From: Spisula solida
Taxonomy: Eukaryota; Mollusca; Bivalvia; Venerida; Mactridae
Assembly: GCA_947247005.1 (NCBI GenBank)
Contig: OX365950.1
Coordinates: 50,320,761-50,384,760, forward strand
Direction: 5' to 3'
Length of the DNA: 64,000 nucleotides
Every line of letters starts with the position of its first letter. Within the stretch, counting starts at the first letter, position 1. The position numbers were made by a program, and so were the translations under genes. Positions 35,001 to 50,000 of this stretch are shown here, piece by piece. Below the pieces are notes generated by a model, which had not been told where the DNA came from, did not search any database, and worked only from the letters and a program-made list of their open reading frames with translations.

Positions 35001-38000
35001 CATTTCCTCTGGTTGCTACGCAAAATGTTCTTCCCATTTCAATAAAAGATTAGCCTTTTTAGTACTTAAGGGTTTAATTAAAAGAACACGACCCATTAAA
35101 AGAACACGACCCATTAAAAGAACACCAGTGTTAACACCTATAATATGGTAATGATTGCAAGTTCAACCGTATTAGATTAACTTTTACTGATGATTTGTCT
35201 GGTTCCCGTTCCCAAATCTTACATTACATTAGATTACTGCGGAGATTTAAAATCGGGAACCAGATAACAATAATCATCTGATAATGCACAGAATATGATA
35301 ATTAGTCTGGTTCCCGTCCCCAAATCTGGCATTACATTAGATTATTGCCAAGATTGTAAAGATAGGGAACCAGTTGATAATGCACATAATGTCATAATTA
35401 GTCTGGTTCCCGTTCCCAAATCTTACATTACATCAAATGTACTGCGAATATAGTAAATATCGGGACCCAGACTACAATAAAACTTAGTTAGACAGTTAGT
35501 GCATCATTGCATTTAAATTTTAAAATAATTTAGATTGCATTACTTTTGAAGAAATGTTTGAGTTGTTCAATGTCAGAGAAGATGAATATTTCAAGTGGTT
35601 TACAACATAAGTAAAAAGGATTGCATATGTTAGTAGAAATAGCTTTCGTTCAGCATGTCTATACCTTCGAATTACAATTACTTCAATGTCTATAAATGGT
35701 AACAGGGTAACCATGTGGCCATCATTTCCCGAAAATGTTCCAGTCAGAAACGATGGTGACGTCGGATTATATAATACAAATGTATAAACCAGCGTAAAAG
35801 GTATGTGGTACGTTGGTTGTGTTGCCATTATGTCCAAATGTGAGTCACACAATTTCTTTTTTCACAATTCGCTTATAAATACAAATGTACACGTGTATGT
35901 CAATAAAGGACAAGGTTCACAAAAAGCCTATTTTTGCTCTGTGTTTTTTTTCAAAAACCAAAAAATGTATTTTCCTATAAATCTGTCAATTACTTCTCTA
36001 ATAACCTAAGCCATTTGTGAACCAAGTCATTTTAGAGCAACATATACACACATTATTTTATGTTCGTTGTTACGAATTATATTTTTACAGTTAACGGTTT
36101 TTTAGCAATCAGCAAAAAATGCCTTTGGTTATTTACAAAAAACATGATACATCATGGCAAAGGCAATATTTACATAATCAAACAACAAGTGAAAATATAA
36201 ACAAACATAAAGAACATTAACACATATTTATCTACATATAAACATACATGGATATTCTCATACGATATTGAGCAATATGAATTGTACCTATAGCAACAAC
36301 ACTACTGACGTAGTAACGGACACAGACATAATACAAACTAGAGAAATGAAGATTAAAATGCTTATTTCTAAAAAAGTATTTGTATCGTATTCAGCTTTTT
36401 GTTATTTTAACAATATCAGTCACATGTTATCACGTATTTATCATAGGGTTATAAGATTATTTTTTGTGTGTAAATGATTGACATGACACGGTGTATAATG
36501 GGCATGTTCACCGTGTTCCTATGGATTGTAACACAGAGGGCAAGTGTGCAAGGAAACAGGTTTCATATTGACTGACAGCTGTTGTAAGAAATGATGAAAT
36601 CAAGATGCTCATGTTCGTGGTTATCAAAATGTTGCTGTCGGTTTTTATTACATTGTTTAAATACTGAGACAAGGTAACGTTGTCTACACCAGTGCACCTC
36701 CGCCTACAACAAATACCGGAACTAGTTGACGTTAGCAAAGATAAAGAAACGCGAGATAAATCTGGTCCACTTGAACGTAAAATCTTTGAAACGATTTCAT
36801 TCAATAATTTCAAAAAGATGATGGAAAGTTGGACAGGGAAGGCAGCACTCAACTCAACTAGCTGAGCACAGAACACATTCAAGCCACAATGGCCAACACA
36901 CAGCCGAACGAGAAAAACATTAAACCAACTTCGTCCAATAGTTAAAATATATTATGTTTTAGAAGGACTGCATATCAAGTACTTATTACTTGCAAGTATT
37001 ATCAAATCTATGATGATAAAAAGGACATGGAAGCACCTCTCAACAAAAACAGAAGAGCACAAAAACGAACAGGTAGGTAAAAGGAACAATGTAAGTAACA
37101 CGTTTTTAGGAATAACGATTCCAGAAACCAGTTCCATCTCACTAAGGCGTTATTCGGACAATGGACACAGTTAATGAATACATCAAATGTTTAAAGCTAC
37201 TATAAGATAAGGTAAGATCAGATGACAGTCAATGAATAGTGCGTGGAATGAAACAATGACACAAATTTATATTTGGTGATGTAATACTAATACTAATATA
37301 ATATCATATTTTATATGATGGCCAATAAGAAATTAGTTGAAGTGTACATCCAATATGGCTGACGACTGTTAAGTTCACGTTATCAAATATAATTTGGCAA
37401 AATTTGTTTAATACTAGTGGCTATTTGAAAATAATGGTCTTCTTATACAAGCATATAGATCTAAAATACAAAATATCTGAGTTATAGAGCTATCGACTGC
37501 TTAAGACATGTGTTTATTAATTCAGTTGATGACTAGTACATAATACAAGTTGTATATAAAATAGCAGTCGATTAGTCTTTTTAAAAGGTTCATCGAATCA
37601 TCCAGATAAATTTTAAAACAGACAGAAACATGTAAACATATATATGTTTCGAGGAAATTAAGTCTTTCAGTAATTCAGTAAATATTCCAGTAAAGAGGCT
37701 TTTCTAATTCCACTCCAAATATTTATAAATAAGTTGAAAATATTTACAAGAACTAGATTCGATTCTGTGAAAAAACTGCAGTATACACTTTTTCAGTGAT
37801 TGGTGGTCGATTTTATATCATTTAGTTAAAAGAAAAGTAAAACCAGTTGTACAACAATTATTAAAGATAATAACAAATCGGAGAGGGAAGACAGGACTCA
37901 AAAGATGCAACCGAGAACGAAAAGCACATATACTTACGAGAAAGAAAACTCACAAATTATAAGCGCATGTAATACTTGGTACGGACTACTAAACACTTAC

Positions 38001-41000
38001 ATCAACTGTCTAAAATCATTTAAACACATATAGTTACCCGACAGATATTAGAAAAGTCATTTAATTACTGCTGCCATACAGCGAAGATTTTAAAGATCGG
38101 GACCCAGATTACAATAAAACTTAGTTAGACAGTCAGTGCATCTGTGCATTTAAATTTTAAAATAATTAGGATTGCATAACTTTTCAGGAAATGTTTGAGT
38201 TATTCATTATCAGAGAAGATGAAGAATTCAAGTGGTTTACTAACTTTACAATATCAGCAGAAAGCTTTGCACTTATTAGTGGAAATTGCATCCACTCGGC
38301 ATGTATAAACAACTTCAATGTCTATAAATAGTAACAGGGTAACTGCCGCTGGGTGGCCGTCATTTCCGGAAATTGTCCGAGTCAAAAACGATAGCGACGC
38401 CAGATGGTATAATATGAGCGTGTATAAACCAGCGTGTATGGTATTTGGTATGTTGGTCATGTTGTCATTATGTCCAAAAGTTAGTTGTACAATTTCGTTC
38501 TTCACAATTCGCTTATAGTTCACAAACCACTTAATAAAATTGTGCTTTAGCTCAATGTAAAGTGACAATTGTAAGCCCCTGATTATATCATGTTAATGTC
38601 TATGGCCAGTTCACAGACCTATATCATTGAATAACAGTACATTTCAGCTACAAAATAAGACCAAATACGTCCATATTGTTAAGGCATATCATCAGTTCCA
38701 GGCAAACAGAAGTTTCTGTAAGGACTACCTGAGAGTATCCGATTTTGGGCCGCGTATGCGTTTAGTTGTTTATTACATTAAAGATATGTCCATCAATAAA
38801 GAACAAGGTTCACAATAGGTTTATTTTGGTCCTGTGGTTTTTTTCAAAAAAGAAAAATGTATGTTGCTATAAATATATTATACATGTTTATTTCTAATAA
38901 CCTAAGCCATTTGTGGACCATGTCCTTTTGGAGAAACATTTGCACACATTATATTATGTTCGCATTTACGATAATATAAATAGTACATATAGAAAAAATA
39001 AACTGCTGCCGCCGTGACGGACACAGATACAATACAAACCAGAGAAAAGAAAGATTAAAATTAATTTCTACATAGAAAACACTATTTGTATCGCATTCAT
39101 TTGTTTCATGATTTAAAAAAAATCTGTAAGATGTTATCACGTATTCATCGTACGGTTATACGATTGATTTTTTGTGTAAATGATTGACATGACACGGTGT
39201 ATTATGAGCATGTTCACCGTGTTCCTATAGATTGTAACACAGAGGGCAAGTGTGCATGGAAACAGGTCGTACATTGACTGACATCTGTTGTAAGAAAGGA
39301 TGAAATCAAGATGCTCATGTTCGTGGTTATCAAAATATTGATGTCGGTTTTTATTACATTGTTTAAATACTGAGACAAGGTAACGTTGTCTACACCAGTG
39401 CACCTCCGCCTACAACAAATACCGGAACTAGTCGACGTTAGCGAAGATAAAGAAACGCGAGACAAATCTGGTCCGCTTGAACGTAAAATCTTTGAAACGA
39501 TTTCATTCAATAGTTTCGAAAAGATGATGGAAAGTTGGACAGGGAAGGCAGCACCAGCTAGGCATAGCATACATTCAAGCAACAATGGCCAACACACAGC
39601 CGAACACGAAAAACATTAATCCAACTTCGTCCAATAGTTAAAATCTATTTTGTTTTAGAAGGACTGCAAATCAAGTACTTATTACTTGCAAGTATTATCA
39701 AATCGATGATAATAAAAAGGACATAGAAGCACCTTTCAACAGAAACAGAAGAGCACAAAAACGAACAGGTAGGTAAAAGGAACAATGTAAGTAGTAGTAA
39801 GTAGATGACTAGTACATAATACAAGTTGTATATAAAATAGCAGTCGATGAAATATTTTAAAAGGTTCATCGAATCATCCAGATAAATATCAAAACAGACA
39901 GAAACATGTAAACATAAATATGTTTCGAGGAAACTAAGTCTTTCAGTAATTCAGTTAATATTCCAGTAAGGAAGGTTTTCTAATTCCACTCCAAATATTT
40001 ATAAATAAGTTGAAAATATTCACAAGAAATAGATTCGATTCTGTGAAAAAACTGCAGTATACACTTGTACGGTGATTGGTGGTCGTTTTTATATCATTTA
40101 GTAAAATAAAAGTAAAACCAGTTCTACACCAATCATTAAAGATAATAACAAATCGGAGAGGGAAGACAGGACTCAAAAGAACAGCCGAGAACGAAAAGCA
40201 CATGTACGAGAAAGAAAACTCTCAAATTATAAGCGCATGTAATACTTAGTACGGACTACGAAACAATTATATCACCTGTCTAAGATCATTTAAACACATA
40301 AAGTCATTGAATTACTGCCGCCATTTCCTCCGGTTGCTACGCAAAATGTTCTTCCAATTTCAATAAAAGTTTAGTCTTTAGAATACTTAAGGGTTTAATT
40401 AAAAGAACATGACCCATTAAAAGAACACGACCCATTAAATACAATATGATAATGATTGCTAGTTCAACTTAGTGTATGCGATCACCTGTATTAGATAGGG
40501 GAACATTACTTTTACTAATGATTAGTCTGGTTCCCGTTCCCAAATCTTACATTACATTAGATTACTGCGAAGATTTTAAAGATCGGGATCCAGACTACAA
40601 TAACATTTATTAGGACAGTTAGTGCATCAGTGCATTTAAATTTTAAAATAATTTGGATTGCATTACTTTTCAAGAAATGTTTGAGTTGTTCAATGTCAGA
40701 GAAGATGAAGAATTCAAGTGGTTTACAAACTTTACAATATCAGTAGAAAGCTTTGCACTTGTTAGTGGAAATTGCATCCACTCAGCATGTATAAACAACT
40801 TCAATGTCTATAAATAGTAACAGGGTAACTGCCGCTAGATGGCCGTCGTTTCCGAAAATTGTCCGAGTCAAAAACGATGGCGACGCCATATGGTATAATA
40901 TAAGCGTGTATGAACCAGCTTGTATGGTATTTGATATGTTGGCCATGTTGGCATTATGTCCACAAGTTAGTTACACAATTTCGTTCTTCACATTTCGCTT

Positions 41001-44000
41001 ATAGATATGTCCATCAATAAAGAACAAGGTTCACAAACGGCTTATTTTGGTCCTGTGTTTTTTTTCAAAATAAAAATGTATGTTCTTATAAATCTATTCT
41101 ACTTGTATATTTCTAATAACCTTAGCCATTTGTGGACCATGTCCTTTTGGAGAAACATTTGCACACATTATATAATGTTCGTATTTACGATTATATGAAC
41201 AGTACATATAGACAAAAAAAGCTGACGCCGTGACGGACACATACACAATACCGACCAGAGAAATGAAAGATGAAAATGAATTTTAACATAATTACACACT
41301 ATTTGTATCGCATTTTTTTCATGATTTAACAAAATCAGTCACATGTTATCACGTATTCATCATTAGGTTATAAGATTGTTTTTTGTGTAAATGATTGACA
41401 TGACACGGTGTATAATGGGCATGTTCACCGTGTTCCTATAGATTGTAACATAGAGAGCAAGTGTGCATGGAAACAGGTCGTACATTGACTGACAGATGTT
41501 GTAAGAAAGGATGAAATCAAGATGTTCATGTTCGTGGTTATCATAATATTGCTGTCGGTTTTTATTACATTGTTTAAATACTGAGACAAGGTAACGTTGT
41601 CTACACCAGTGCACCTCCGCCTACAACAAATACCGGAACCAGTTGACGTTAGCAAAGGTAAAGAAATGCGAGATAAATCTTGTCCACTTGAACGTAAAAT
41701 CTTTGAAACGATTTCATTCAATTGTTTCAAAAAGATGATGGAAAGTTGGACAGGGAAGGCAGCACTCAACTCAACCAGCTGAGCACAGAACACATTCAAG
41801 CCACAATGCCCAACACACAGCCGAACGAGAAAAACATTACACCAACTCCGTCCAATAGTTAAAATATATTATGTTTTAGAAGGACTGCAAATCAAGTACT
41901 TATTACTTGCAAGTATTATCAAATCGATGATAATAAAAAGGACATGGAAGCACCTCTCAACAAAAACAGAAGAGCACAAAAACGAACAGGTAGGTAAAAG
42001 GAACAATGTAAGTAACACGTTTTTAGGAATAACGATTCCAGAAACCAGTTCCATCTCACTAAGGCGTAATTCGGACAATAGACACAATCAATGAATTCAT
42101 CAAATGTTTAAAGCTACAATAAGATAATGTAAGATCAGATGACAGTTAATGAATAGTGCGTGGAATGAAACATTGACACAAATTTATGTAATTTATCGTA
42201 TAATATCATATTTTATATGATGGCCAATAAGAAATTAGTTGAAGTGTACATCTAATATGGTTGATGACTGTTACGTTTACGTTATCAAATATAATTTGGC
42301 AAAATTTGTTTAATACTAGTGGCTATTTGAAAATAATGGTCTTCTTATACAAGCATATAGATCTAAAATACAAAATATCTGAGTTATAGAGCTATCGACT
42401 GCTTAAGACATGTGTTTTTTAATTCAGTTGATGACTAGTACATAAAACAAGTTGTATATAAAATAGCAGTTGATTAGTTTTTTTAAAAGGTTCATCGAAT
42501 CATCCAGATAAATTTTAAAACAGACAGAAACATGTAAACATAAATATGTTTCGAGGAAATTAAGTCTTTCAGTAATTCAGTTAATATTCCAGTAAAGAGG
42601 GTTTTCTAATTCCACTCAAAATATTTATAAATAAATTGAAAATATTTACAAGAAATAGATTCGATTCTGTGAAAAAACTGCAGTATACACTTGTACAGTG
42701 ATTGGTGGTCGTTTTTATATTATTTAGTAAAATAAAAGTAAAACCAGTTCTACACCAATCATTAAAGATAATAACAAATCGGAGAGGGAATACAGGACTC
42801 AAAAGAACAGCCGAGAACGAAAAGCACATGTACTTACGAGAAAGAAAACTCTCAAATTATAAGCGCATGTAATACTTGGTACGGACTATGAAACAATTAT
42901 ATCACCTGTCTAAGATCATTTGAACACATAAAGTTACCCGACGGATATTCAAAAAGTCATTGAATTACTGCCGCCATTTCCTGCGGTTGCTACGCAAAAT
43001 GTTCTTTCAATTTCAATAAAAGTTTAGTCTTTAGAATACTTAAGGGTTTAATTAAAAGAACATGACCCATTAAAAGAACACGACCCATTAAATACAATAT
43101 GATAATGATCGCAAGTTCAACTCAGTGTATGCGATCACCTGTATTAGATAAGGGGAACATTACTTTTACTAATGATTAGTCTGGTTCCCGTTCCCAAATC
43201 TTACATTACATTAGATTACTGCGAAGATTTTAAAGATCGGGATCCAGACTACAATAACATTTAGTAGGACAGTTAGTGCATCAGTGCATTTAAATTTTAA
43301 AATAATTTGGATTGCATTACTTTTCAAGAAATGTTTGAGTTGTTCAATGTCAGAGAAGATGAAGAATTCAAGTGGTTTACAAACTCTACAATATCAGTAG
43401 AAAGCTTTGCACTTGTTAGTGGAAATTGCATCTATTTAGCATGTATTAACAACTTCAATGTCTATAAATATAATAGTAACAGGGTAACTGCCGCTAGATG
43501 GCCGTCATTTCCGGAAATTGTCCGAGTCAAAAACGATGGCGACGCCAGATGGTATAATATAATCGTGTATGAACCAGCTTGTATGGTATTTGATATGTTG
43601 GTCATGTTGCCATTATGTCCACAAGTTCGTTACACAATTTCGTTCTTCACATTTCGCTTATAGATATGTCCATCCATAAAGAACAAGGTTCACAAACGGC
43701 TTATTTTGGTCCTGTGTTTTTTTTCAAAATGTTCTTATAAATCTATTCTACTTGCATATTTCTAATAACCTAAGCCATTTGTGGACCATGTCCTTTTGGA
43801 GAAACATTTGCACACATTATGTTATAGTTAGAACATATTAAGTAAATTTTAATGATTAAATTAGTCATTAAAATTTACTTAATATGTTCTAACTAACTTA
43901 GAATATAACATTCTGCATTCTGATTGGCCGATAGAAATAAGCGCCAACGCACGACGTCAATTCTGTTAAGAGAAAAATTTAATGATTAAATTTTCGTTTA

Positions 44001-47000
44001 ACCGCGAAAATGCGGCGTTTTCATTGGCTTATAATGTAGGTTATATTCTAAATAATGTTCGTGTTTACGATTATATGAACAGTACATATAAACCAAAAAA
44101 GGCTGACGCCGTTACGGACACAGACACAATACCGACCAAAGAAATGAAAGATTAAACTGAATTTTAACATAGACACTATTTGTATCGCATTTTTTTCATG
44201 ATTTAACAAAATCAGTCACATGTTACCTAGAGAGCAAGTGTGCATGGAAACAGGTTGTACATTGACTGACAGCTGTTGTAAGAAAGGATGAAATCAAGAT
44301 GTTCATGTTCGTGGTTATCAAAATATTGCTGTCGGTTTTTATTACATTGTTTAAATACTGAGACAAGGTAACGTTGTCTACACCAGTGCGCCTCCGCCTA
44401 CAACCAATACCGGAACTAGTCGACGTTAGCGAAGTATAGAAACGCAATATATATCTGGCCCATCTGAACTTGTAAACATTATTTCAATAAGATAATAGAA
44501 AGTCGGACAGGGAAGGCAGCTCTCAACTTAACCGGCCGAGCACAGAAACATAAAAAACATACAATGCCCAACTGAACAAGAGAATGATCCGCCCAAGTCC
44601 AAGCTGTTAAAAAGCTGAATGAACTAGTTTTACATGGACTGTGAAACAAAACCCTTATATACTATGAATCTTTGTAACTTGCAAGTTTTATCAAGATGAC
44701 AACAATAACCAGACAGGGAAAGCAGCTCTCATCAGATACAGACGGGCAGAAAAAGAAAAGTTCTAAAAGTAAAAAAGAGCATACTTATCAACAAGTATTT
44801 TAAGGATTGTTATACAAGAGACCAGTTCCATCTCACCTAAAATATAATAGAAAGTCGGACAGGGAAGGCATCACTCAACTTAACCAGCCGAGCACAGAAA
44901 GCATAAAACATCACATACCACAATTACATTGCACAATGTCCAAAACATACACCCATAGCTGTACAGCCACATATTGAAGTATAAAGAAGTTGGATAAGAT
45001 ACGAATAGCACGAACGAATCAGATAGAGGGAATGCGAAGGAAAAATGCGGTATTCGGACACCCGACAAAGTCAATGAATACATGACATGTGGTTGTTCAA
45101 AGCTACAATAAGATAAGATAAAATAAGATGACAGCCAATGAATAGCGCGTGGAATGAAACAATAACAACATCGCACAATACTATATATTATAGGGTTGCC
45201 AGTAAGAAGTGTACATCAAATATAGTTGTTTAAAGCGGATGACTGTTTAGTTCATGTTATAGAATATAAAATGGTAATTTTTGTTTTTAAAATTGTGTCT
45301 GCTTGAATAAAGTAATTGTCTATTCAATTAAAATAAAGAAACTGAGTTATAGAGCTAGCGACTGCAAAAGACAAGTGTATGTTTAATGCATATGAGAACT
45401 AGCAGAGATATATACTGTAGCAGCCACTGTAAATAAAAAAGCAATGTTTTATATCTATTAAAAAGTTCATCAAATCATCCAGATAAATTTCAAAACAGAC
45501 AGAAACATGTAAACATAGATATGTTTCAGGGAAATTAAGTTTGTCCTTAATTCAGTAAAGAGGCTTTTCTAATTCTACTCCAAATATTTATAAATAAATT
45601 GAAAATATTTACAAGAATGTGATTCGATTCTGTGAAAAAAACTGCACTATACACTTGTACGTTGATTGGTGGTGGTTTTTAAATCATTCAGTGAAAAGAA
45701 AAGTAAATACAATTGTACACCAATTATAAAAGATGATAACATATCGAACATGGACGGCGGCACGAAACAGAAAAAGCTGCAGAGCACGAAACGTAAAAAA
45801 AATCAAATAAAAAAATTACAGATTACACTTGCAAAATACAAGGACAGACCAACAACTGAACAAGAACATATGAAACTGAACAGGTACAAAACACGACCTA
45901 TGGCAACCTGCTGTAAATCAAATAAAGGGACAGAAGACAAGAACGAATTGCACATAAATAAATAAATATACCAGATTTATATAGCGCCTTTTTCATGCGA
46001 ATACACGTTCAAAGGCACTTTACATTTTAGTGTTGCAGCCACAAGGGCGCAGGTGCATCCTCTACCAGTGCAGATACAGCGTGATCTGACCAGAGGGACA
46101 GACTGAGAGAAAGCCCCTGAAGGGAGAGGGAGACATCAGATACAGGCATGTCCGGCGCTGCAGAAGTGCGCCTAGCTCTTATTTCAAATATACAGCCTGG
46201 TTCTTTAATGTGTATAGCACCGATACACACAACAAAAAAGATTTGGATAACTTTTACACCTGAATATAGAATGAATTAGATTTGGTTGCAAAGCAATATG
46301 GCCCGTGAACATAATATTATTATAATACATGCAATAGATAAAGTATATATGTACGTTGATTTACTGTAAGGCTATATTTATACGAACATGTTAAAACTAA
46401 ACAAAATAAAGGACAATAAATATACCGGCCATCCAAAGTCTATTGGGATGACAATGATTTCTTCTTCATTCGTTTCGTCGAGTGCAACGTTGTTCCCACC
46501 TAGCAACGATGTATTGTAGGACCCGTATGTACACGTGCGTAATGATGGAAGTGACTGAAATAAAACAATATTGTTACCACTTAGCAACGATGAAATAAAA
46601 TAATACAATAAACAATTTGTTCTGAAAGTTATACGAGAGTTGTCCGGAAAGTTTGGAGACAGTGTCTATATATGTATCTCCAAAAGTATTATAGAAACAA
46701 ACCATTAAGTAGTATACAGCAGTTTATTAACTATTCGTGAATATTCTATGTATACATTAAATGAATTCTTATGAAAGTAATAAAAGTATAGATCTAGTAA
46801 ATAGGTTTTGATTGGAGTAGCATGAGTCAAACATATTGAAAAGGTCAGTCAATTTGGCTCAAGATGACAGCAAATTACTTAGAGGACAATAATTAATTTT
46901 GTTGATTTCTATCATTGAATGGCAGTCAACTGTCAGACAGGAAAGGGAGAAACACGAAAGTCAGTGTTTAACTTCCTACGGGCTCAGAAACTGACACCAT

Positions 47001-50000
47001 CAGAATGAAGCGTGTTAGTGTGTATCGGGATTTGTATGTCCAAGGCGATGCCCTAACTGCTCGGCAATCAAAGCATGTAGAGAGACGGTTGTAAGGTAGG
47101 GTAGAATGTGACAGATATAACCTATTGGTATGTATGAAATGGTAGGACATATAATGGACAGCAATAGCTGTAACGATATGTTAGCATTATTCGTGATATA
47201 AATAAAACATATTACAGAAAAATGCTTAAACAAGCAAATACAATGTAATGCATATGTTCAGTGGCTGAGGTACTTAATTTGTCTAGAATCCTTTCCGAGC
47301 TATTTCCATATACATTGTATAGCAACGCCCTAAAACACTATAAATAATCTCTGGTGCTAATATATAAAGTTTACACATTTATTTGCCCGCATTCTTAGTA
47401 CAGAAAGAACAATACACGTGAAAGATGCTAACTTAACTACGACATTGATAGACATACAAGCGCTTGTTCTACAACACACGTTAGAACAATAGGGGCTGAA
47501 TCAATACAATAACAAATGTATACGTAGAATGTACTAATCGGATGATCTATTTCCGAACTTGGATCTTTAGACATTTCGGAGATGTTCTAAACAAAAATTG
47601 ATTTTAAAACACACATGAACACCACAATAAGGTACTATTTCCACTGAAACGTATTTAAATACCATACGTCCTTAAACCAATTTCGTTCTAAATTCTTGAC
47701 CTCGTAAGCAAGTTAAGCTTGCGCCATTGTCCAATTTATGATACAAATAAGCTTTGGAAAAGTGGTGCTTCACGGGAAAAGAGATATCAACAAGCAATTT
47801 ACTGTTATATACGTCAAAAGAGCGTTTGCAATAGTCCATTTTTAAAAGTTTCATTTAAAAAAATCGGGCATCCATGCAAACTTTTTTAATGCCCGTATGA
47901 TGTAGCATTTCTTAATTTATATTTGATAGGGTGGTTACAACACGTCCGGACGCATCAAAACAAGTTGCAAGTCATTATGCTAGGGGTTTATGCAATAATG
48001 GAGTAATGAGTTAAAAGATTCCACCAGGTTAACCATTTTTGCGTGTCCGAGTGTTTATATGGTGGATCATATTACATAAACTATAAATTATTTCTACAGA
48101 ATATAATTATAAACTGTAGCGCTCAGACAATCCAAAGCCCAGTCACCAAAGAGAGAGTTGGTTGCGCCAAGTCACCAACACAAGAGTCAGACATTGAACG
48201 AACCATCTATATTCCAAAACGTGGATATATCAAACAAACCTATATATTCATCCCACAACGAATAACATACTATGGACTGTGAATTTTGTACATAAGTTTC
48301 CATAAAGGAAGGTGATTATGAATGATAACGACACAAATTGCTCCTACCTGGACGTAATGCATGAGACAGACAGTAACAAACGTATCACACTCTCCGGTAC
48401 ATGGAGGATATGTAGAAGGTCCCTTACAACATCGGCCATTGTATGTCACCCCTCGATTATTGTTGAGTTTTAGCACAGCCACTTCAAACATACCCGAGCT
48501 CATCACCTAGAACGGGAATAAAATATATATACATGTAAATATATTATAAATATATCTACATGTAAAGGTAAAAATAATATAGATACATGTACATGTATAG
48601 TTGAGCGTTAATTGTATCACTACAATTTATATTTTGCATGGTTATAAACTAAAATGCCAAGGTCTCTACAAATTTGTAAGTCAAGATACAAAAGATTGCA
48701 TGTATTTGCTGATGAAAGGAGATATAAGTGATCACAGCTTGACTGAAGAGATCAACACAGCAGAAGTCAGTGTCATAGTCAGGATAAGAAACTTTCAACC
48801 ACAGACTGGAATGTTTACACTTTTCTTTAATACGTGATTGTTTTAATTAAAAGAGAAAGCTAAGACGTAGCTGCAGACAGATTTTAAAATTGAATACATT
48901 GCCACATTGCCCTTGCCGTGCTGGTCTCATCAATGGTATATTCGTTAAAACATATTTCTTTAGGTTAAGATATAAAAGATGACAAAAAAATGATATAATT
49001 TGATATTGTGGAAGAAACGATGTAAAATATTTAGTATCAATTTTGATGGATGCTATGATATTTATTATCTGTTTATTATACCTTATTTCCACAGCACTTT
49101 TATCATGAAATTACACGTTCAAAAGGTGATTTTAATCACCATTATCACTTGCTTTACATAAATTCTATTTATATTATGACTTCGTTAAAAGCTTTAAAAT
49201 GGATTAAAGCATGCTAGTCGAAATAACATAGAAAGAGCATATACGTGGGGAGAACAAAAAGAAATGAGACAAATGTGCGTTTAATGCCGATTTGTACGTG
49301 TAAAATTTAATTTTCTACTAAAAGTAGTGATTTATAAATAGAACTTCAAATATATGCTATGACGCCGCACATCAAAACGTCGTCAGTTTTCGCCGTGTGG
49401 TATGGAAAAGCATATGACTAACATTTTATAAAATATTTTCTCCAAAATTTGTCAAATTAACTGGATATGACGTCAAAACATAGAATAACCGTTGATTGAA
49501 ACGGTTTTGATGTAAGTGGGTCCGTTTAAAACATGTGACGTGAAAGCTAACAGTACCGACCACGTCATATTTCGGCACAAAATCCCAGCTTGAAAATATA
49601 CAGTTTTATCACAAACTAGAAGAAAAGTCTAAACAACATTTAAAATTATGAAACGGGCACCAGGAAGAAGTCTGCCAGAAGTATACCTATAAATCGTTAG
49701 TACAAACTGTTTTGTGACGCAAAATAAACTTAAGTATATCAAGCAGAGGCCGAAATGCATTAGATGAGCGATCAATTTTGAACGTCACTCGCCAAGACGG
49801 ACGTCATACACGGACCCGTCTTTAGAATGTGAATAGTCGACTAATTATGTAACGTATTATTCATTTTTTATTATATTATAAACTGAAATGTTTTTATGCA
49901 AATCAACTCCCTTTCTTGCTAAATACTGAATAAATGGTTAATTTATTCAATTTGTATAGAGACATGAGCGAGTTTTTGGAGCAATGTGACGTTTGAATAG

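Larger units (their letters stand above)
34892..45955. repeat. Four-copy tandem array of 2.3-3.1 kb units inside Delta-like intron 3
   Basis: The anchor ACGGACTAC recurs at 34908, 37981, 40251 and 42881, giving units of about 3.07, 2.27, 2.63 and 3.07 kb. Each unit shows, in order, a GGTTCCCG palindrome, a block with GAAATGTTTGAGTTGTTCAA, a block ending TTTTGGAGAAACATTTGCAC, a GACACGGTG...CACCGTGT palindrome, and a block with CACCAGTGCACCTCCGCCTA. Unit 2 lacks part of the left and right blocks, and unit 4 carries a MITE (43821-44051) and diverged R1 repeats. The short open frames (for example 36508-36882 minus, 36680-36865 plus) differ mainly at amino-acid-changing sites, so no coding role is assigned. 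The intron is filled almost completely by this array. Confidence 0.9.

Noticed and set aside
43307..43663. 118-codon plus-strand frame in array unit 4 as a gene
   Set aside because: The same block is broken by stops in units 1-3, and it lies in repeated sequence without splice context or a known domain.
45666..45965. Lys-rich 99-codon plus-strand frame
   Set aside because: It is present only in array unit 4 at the edge of the array; composition is A-rich and the other units do not keep it.
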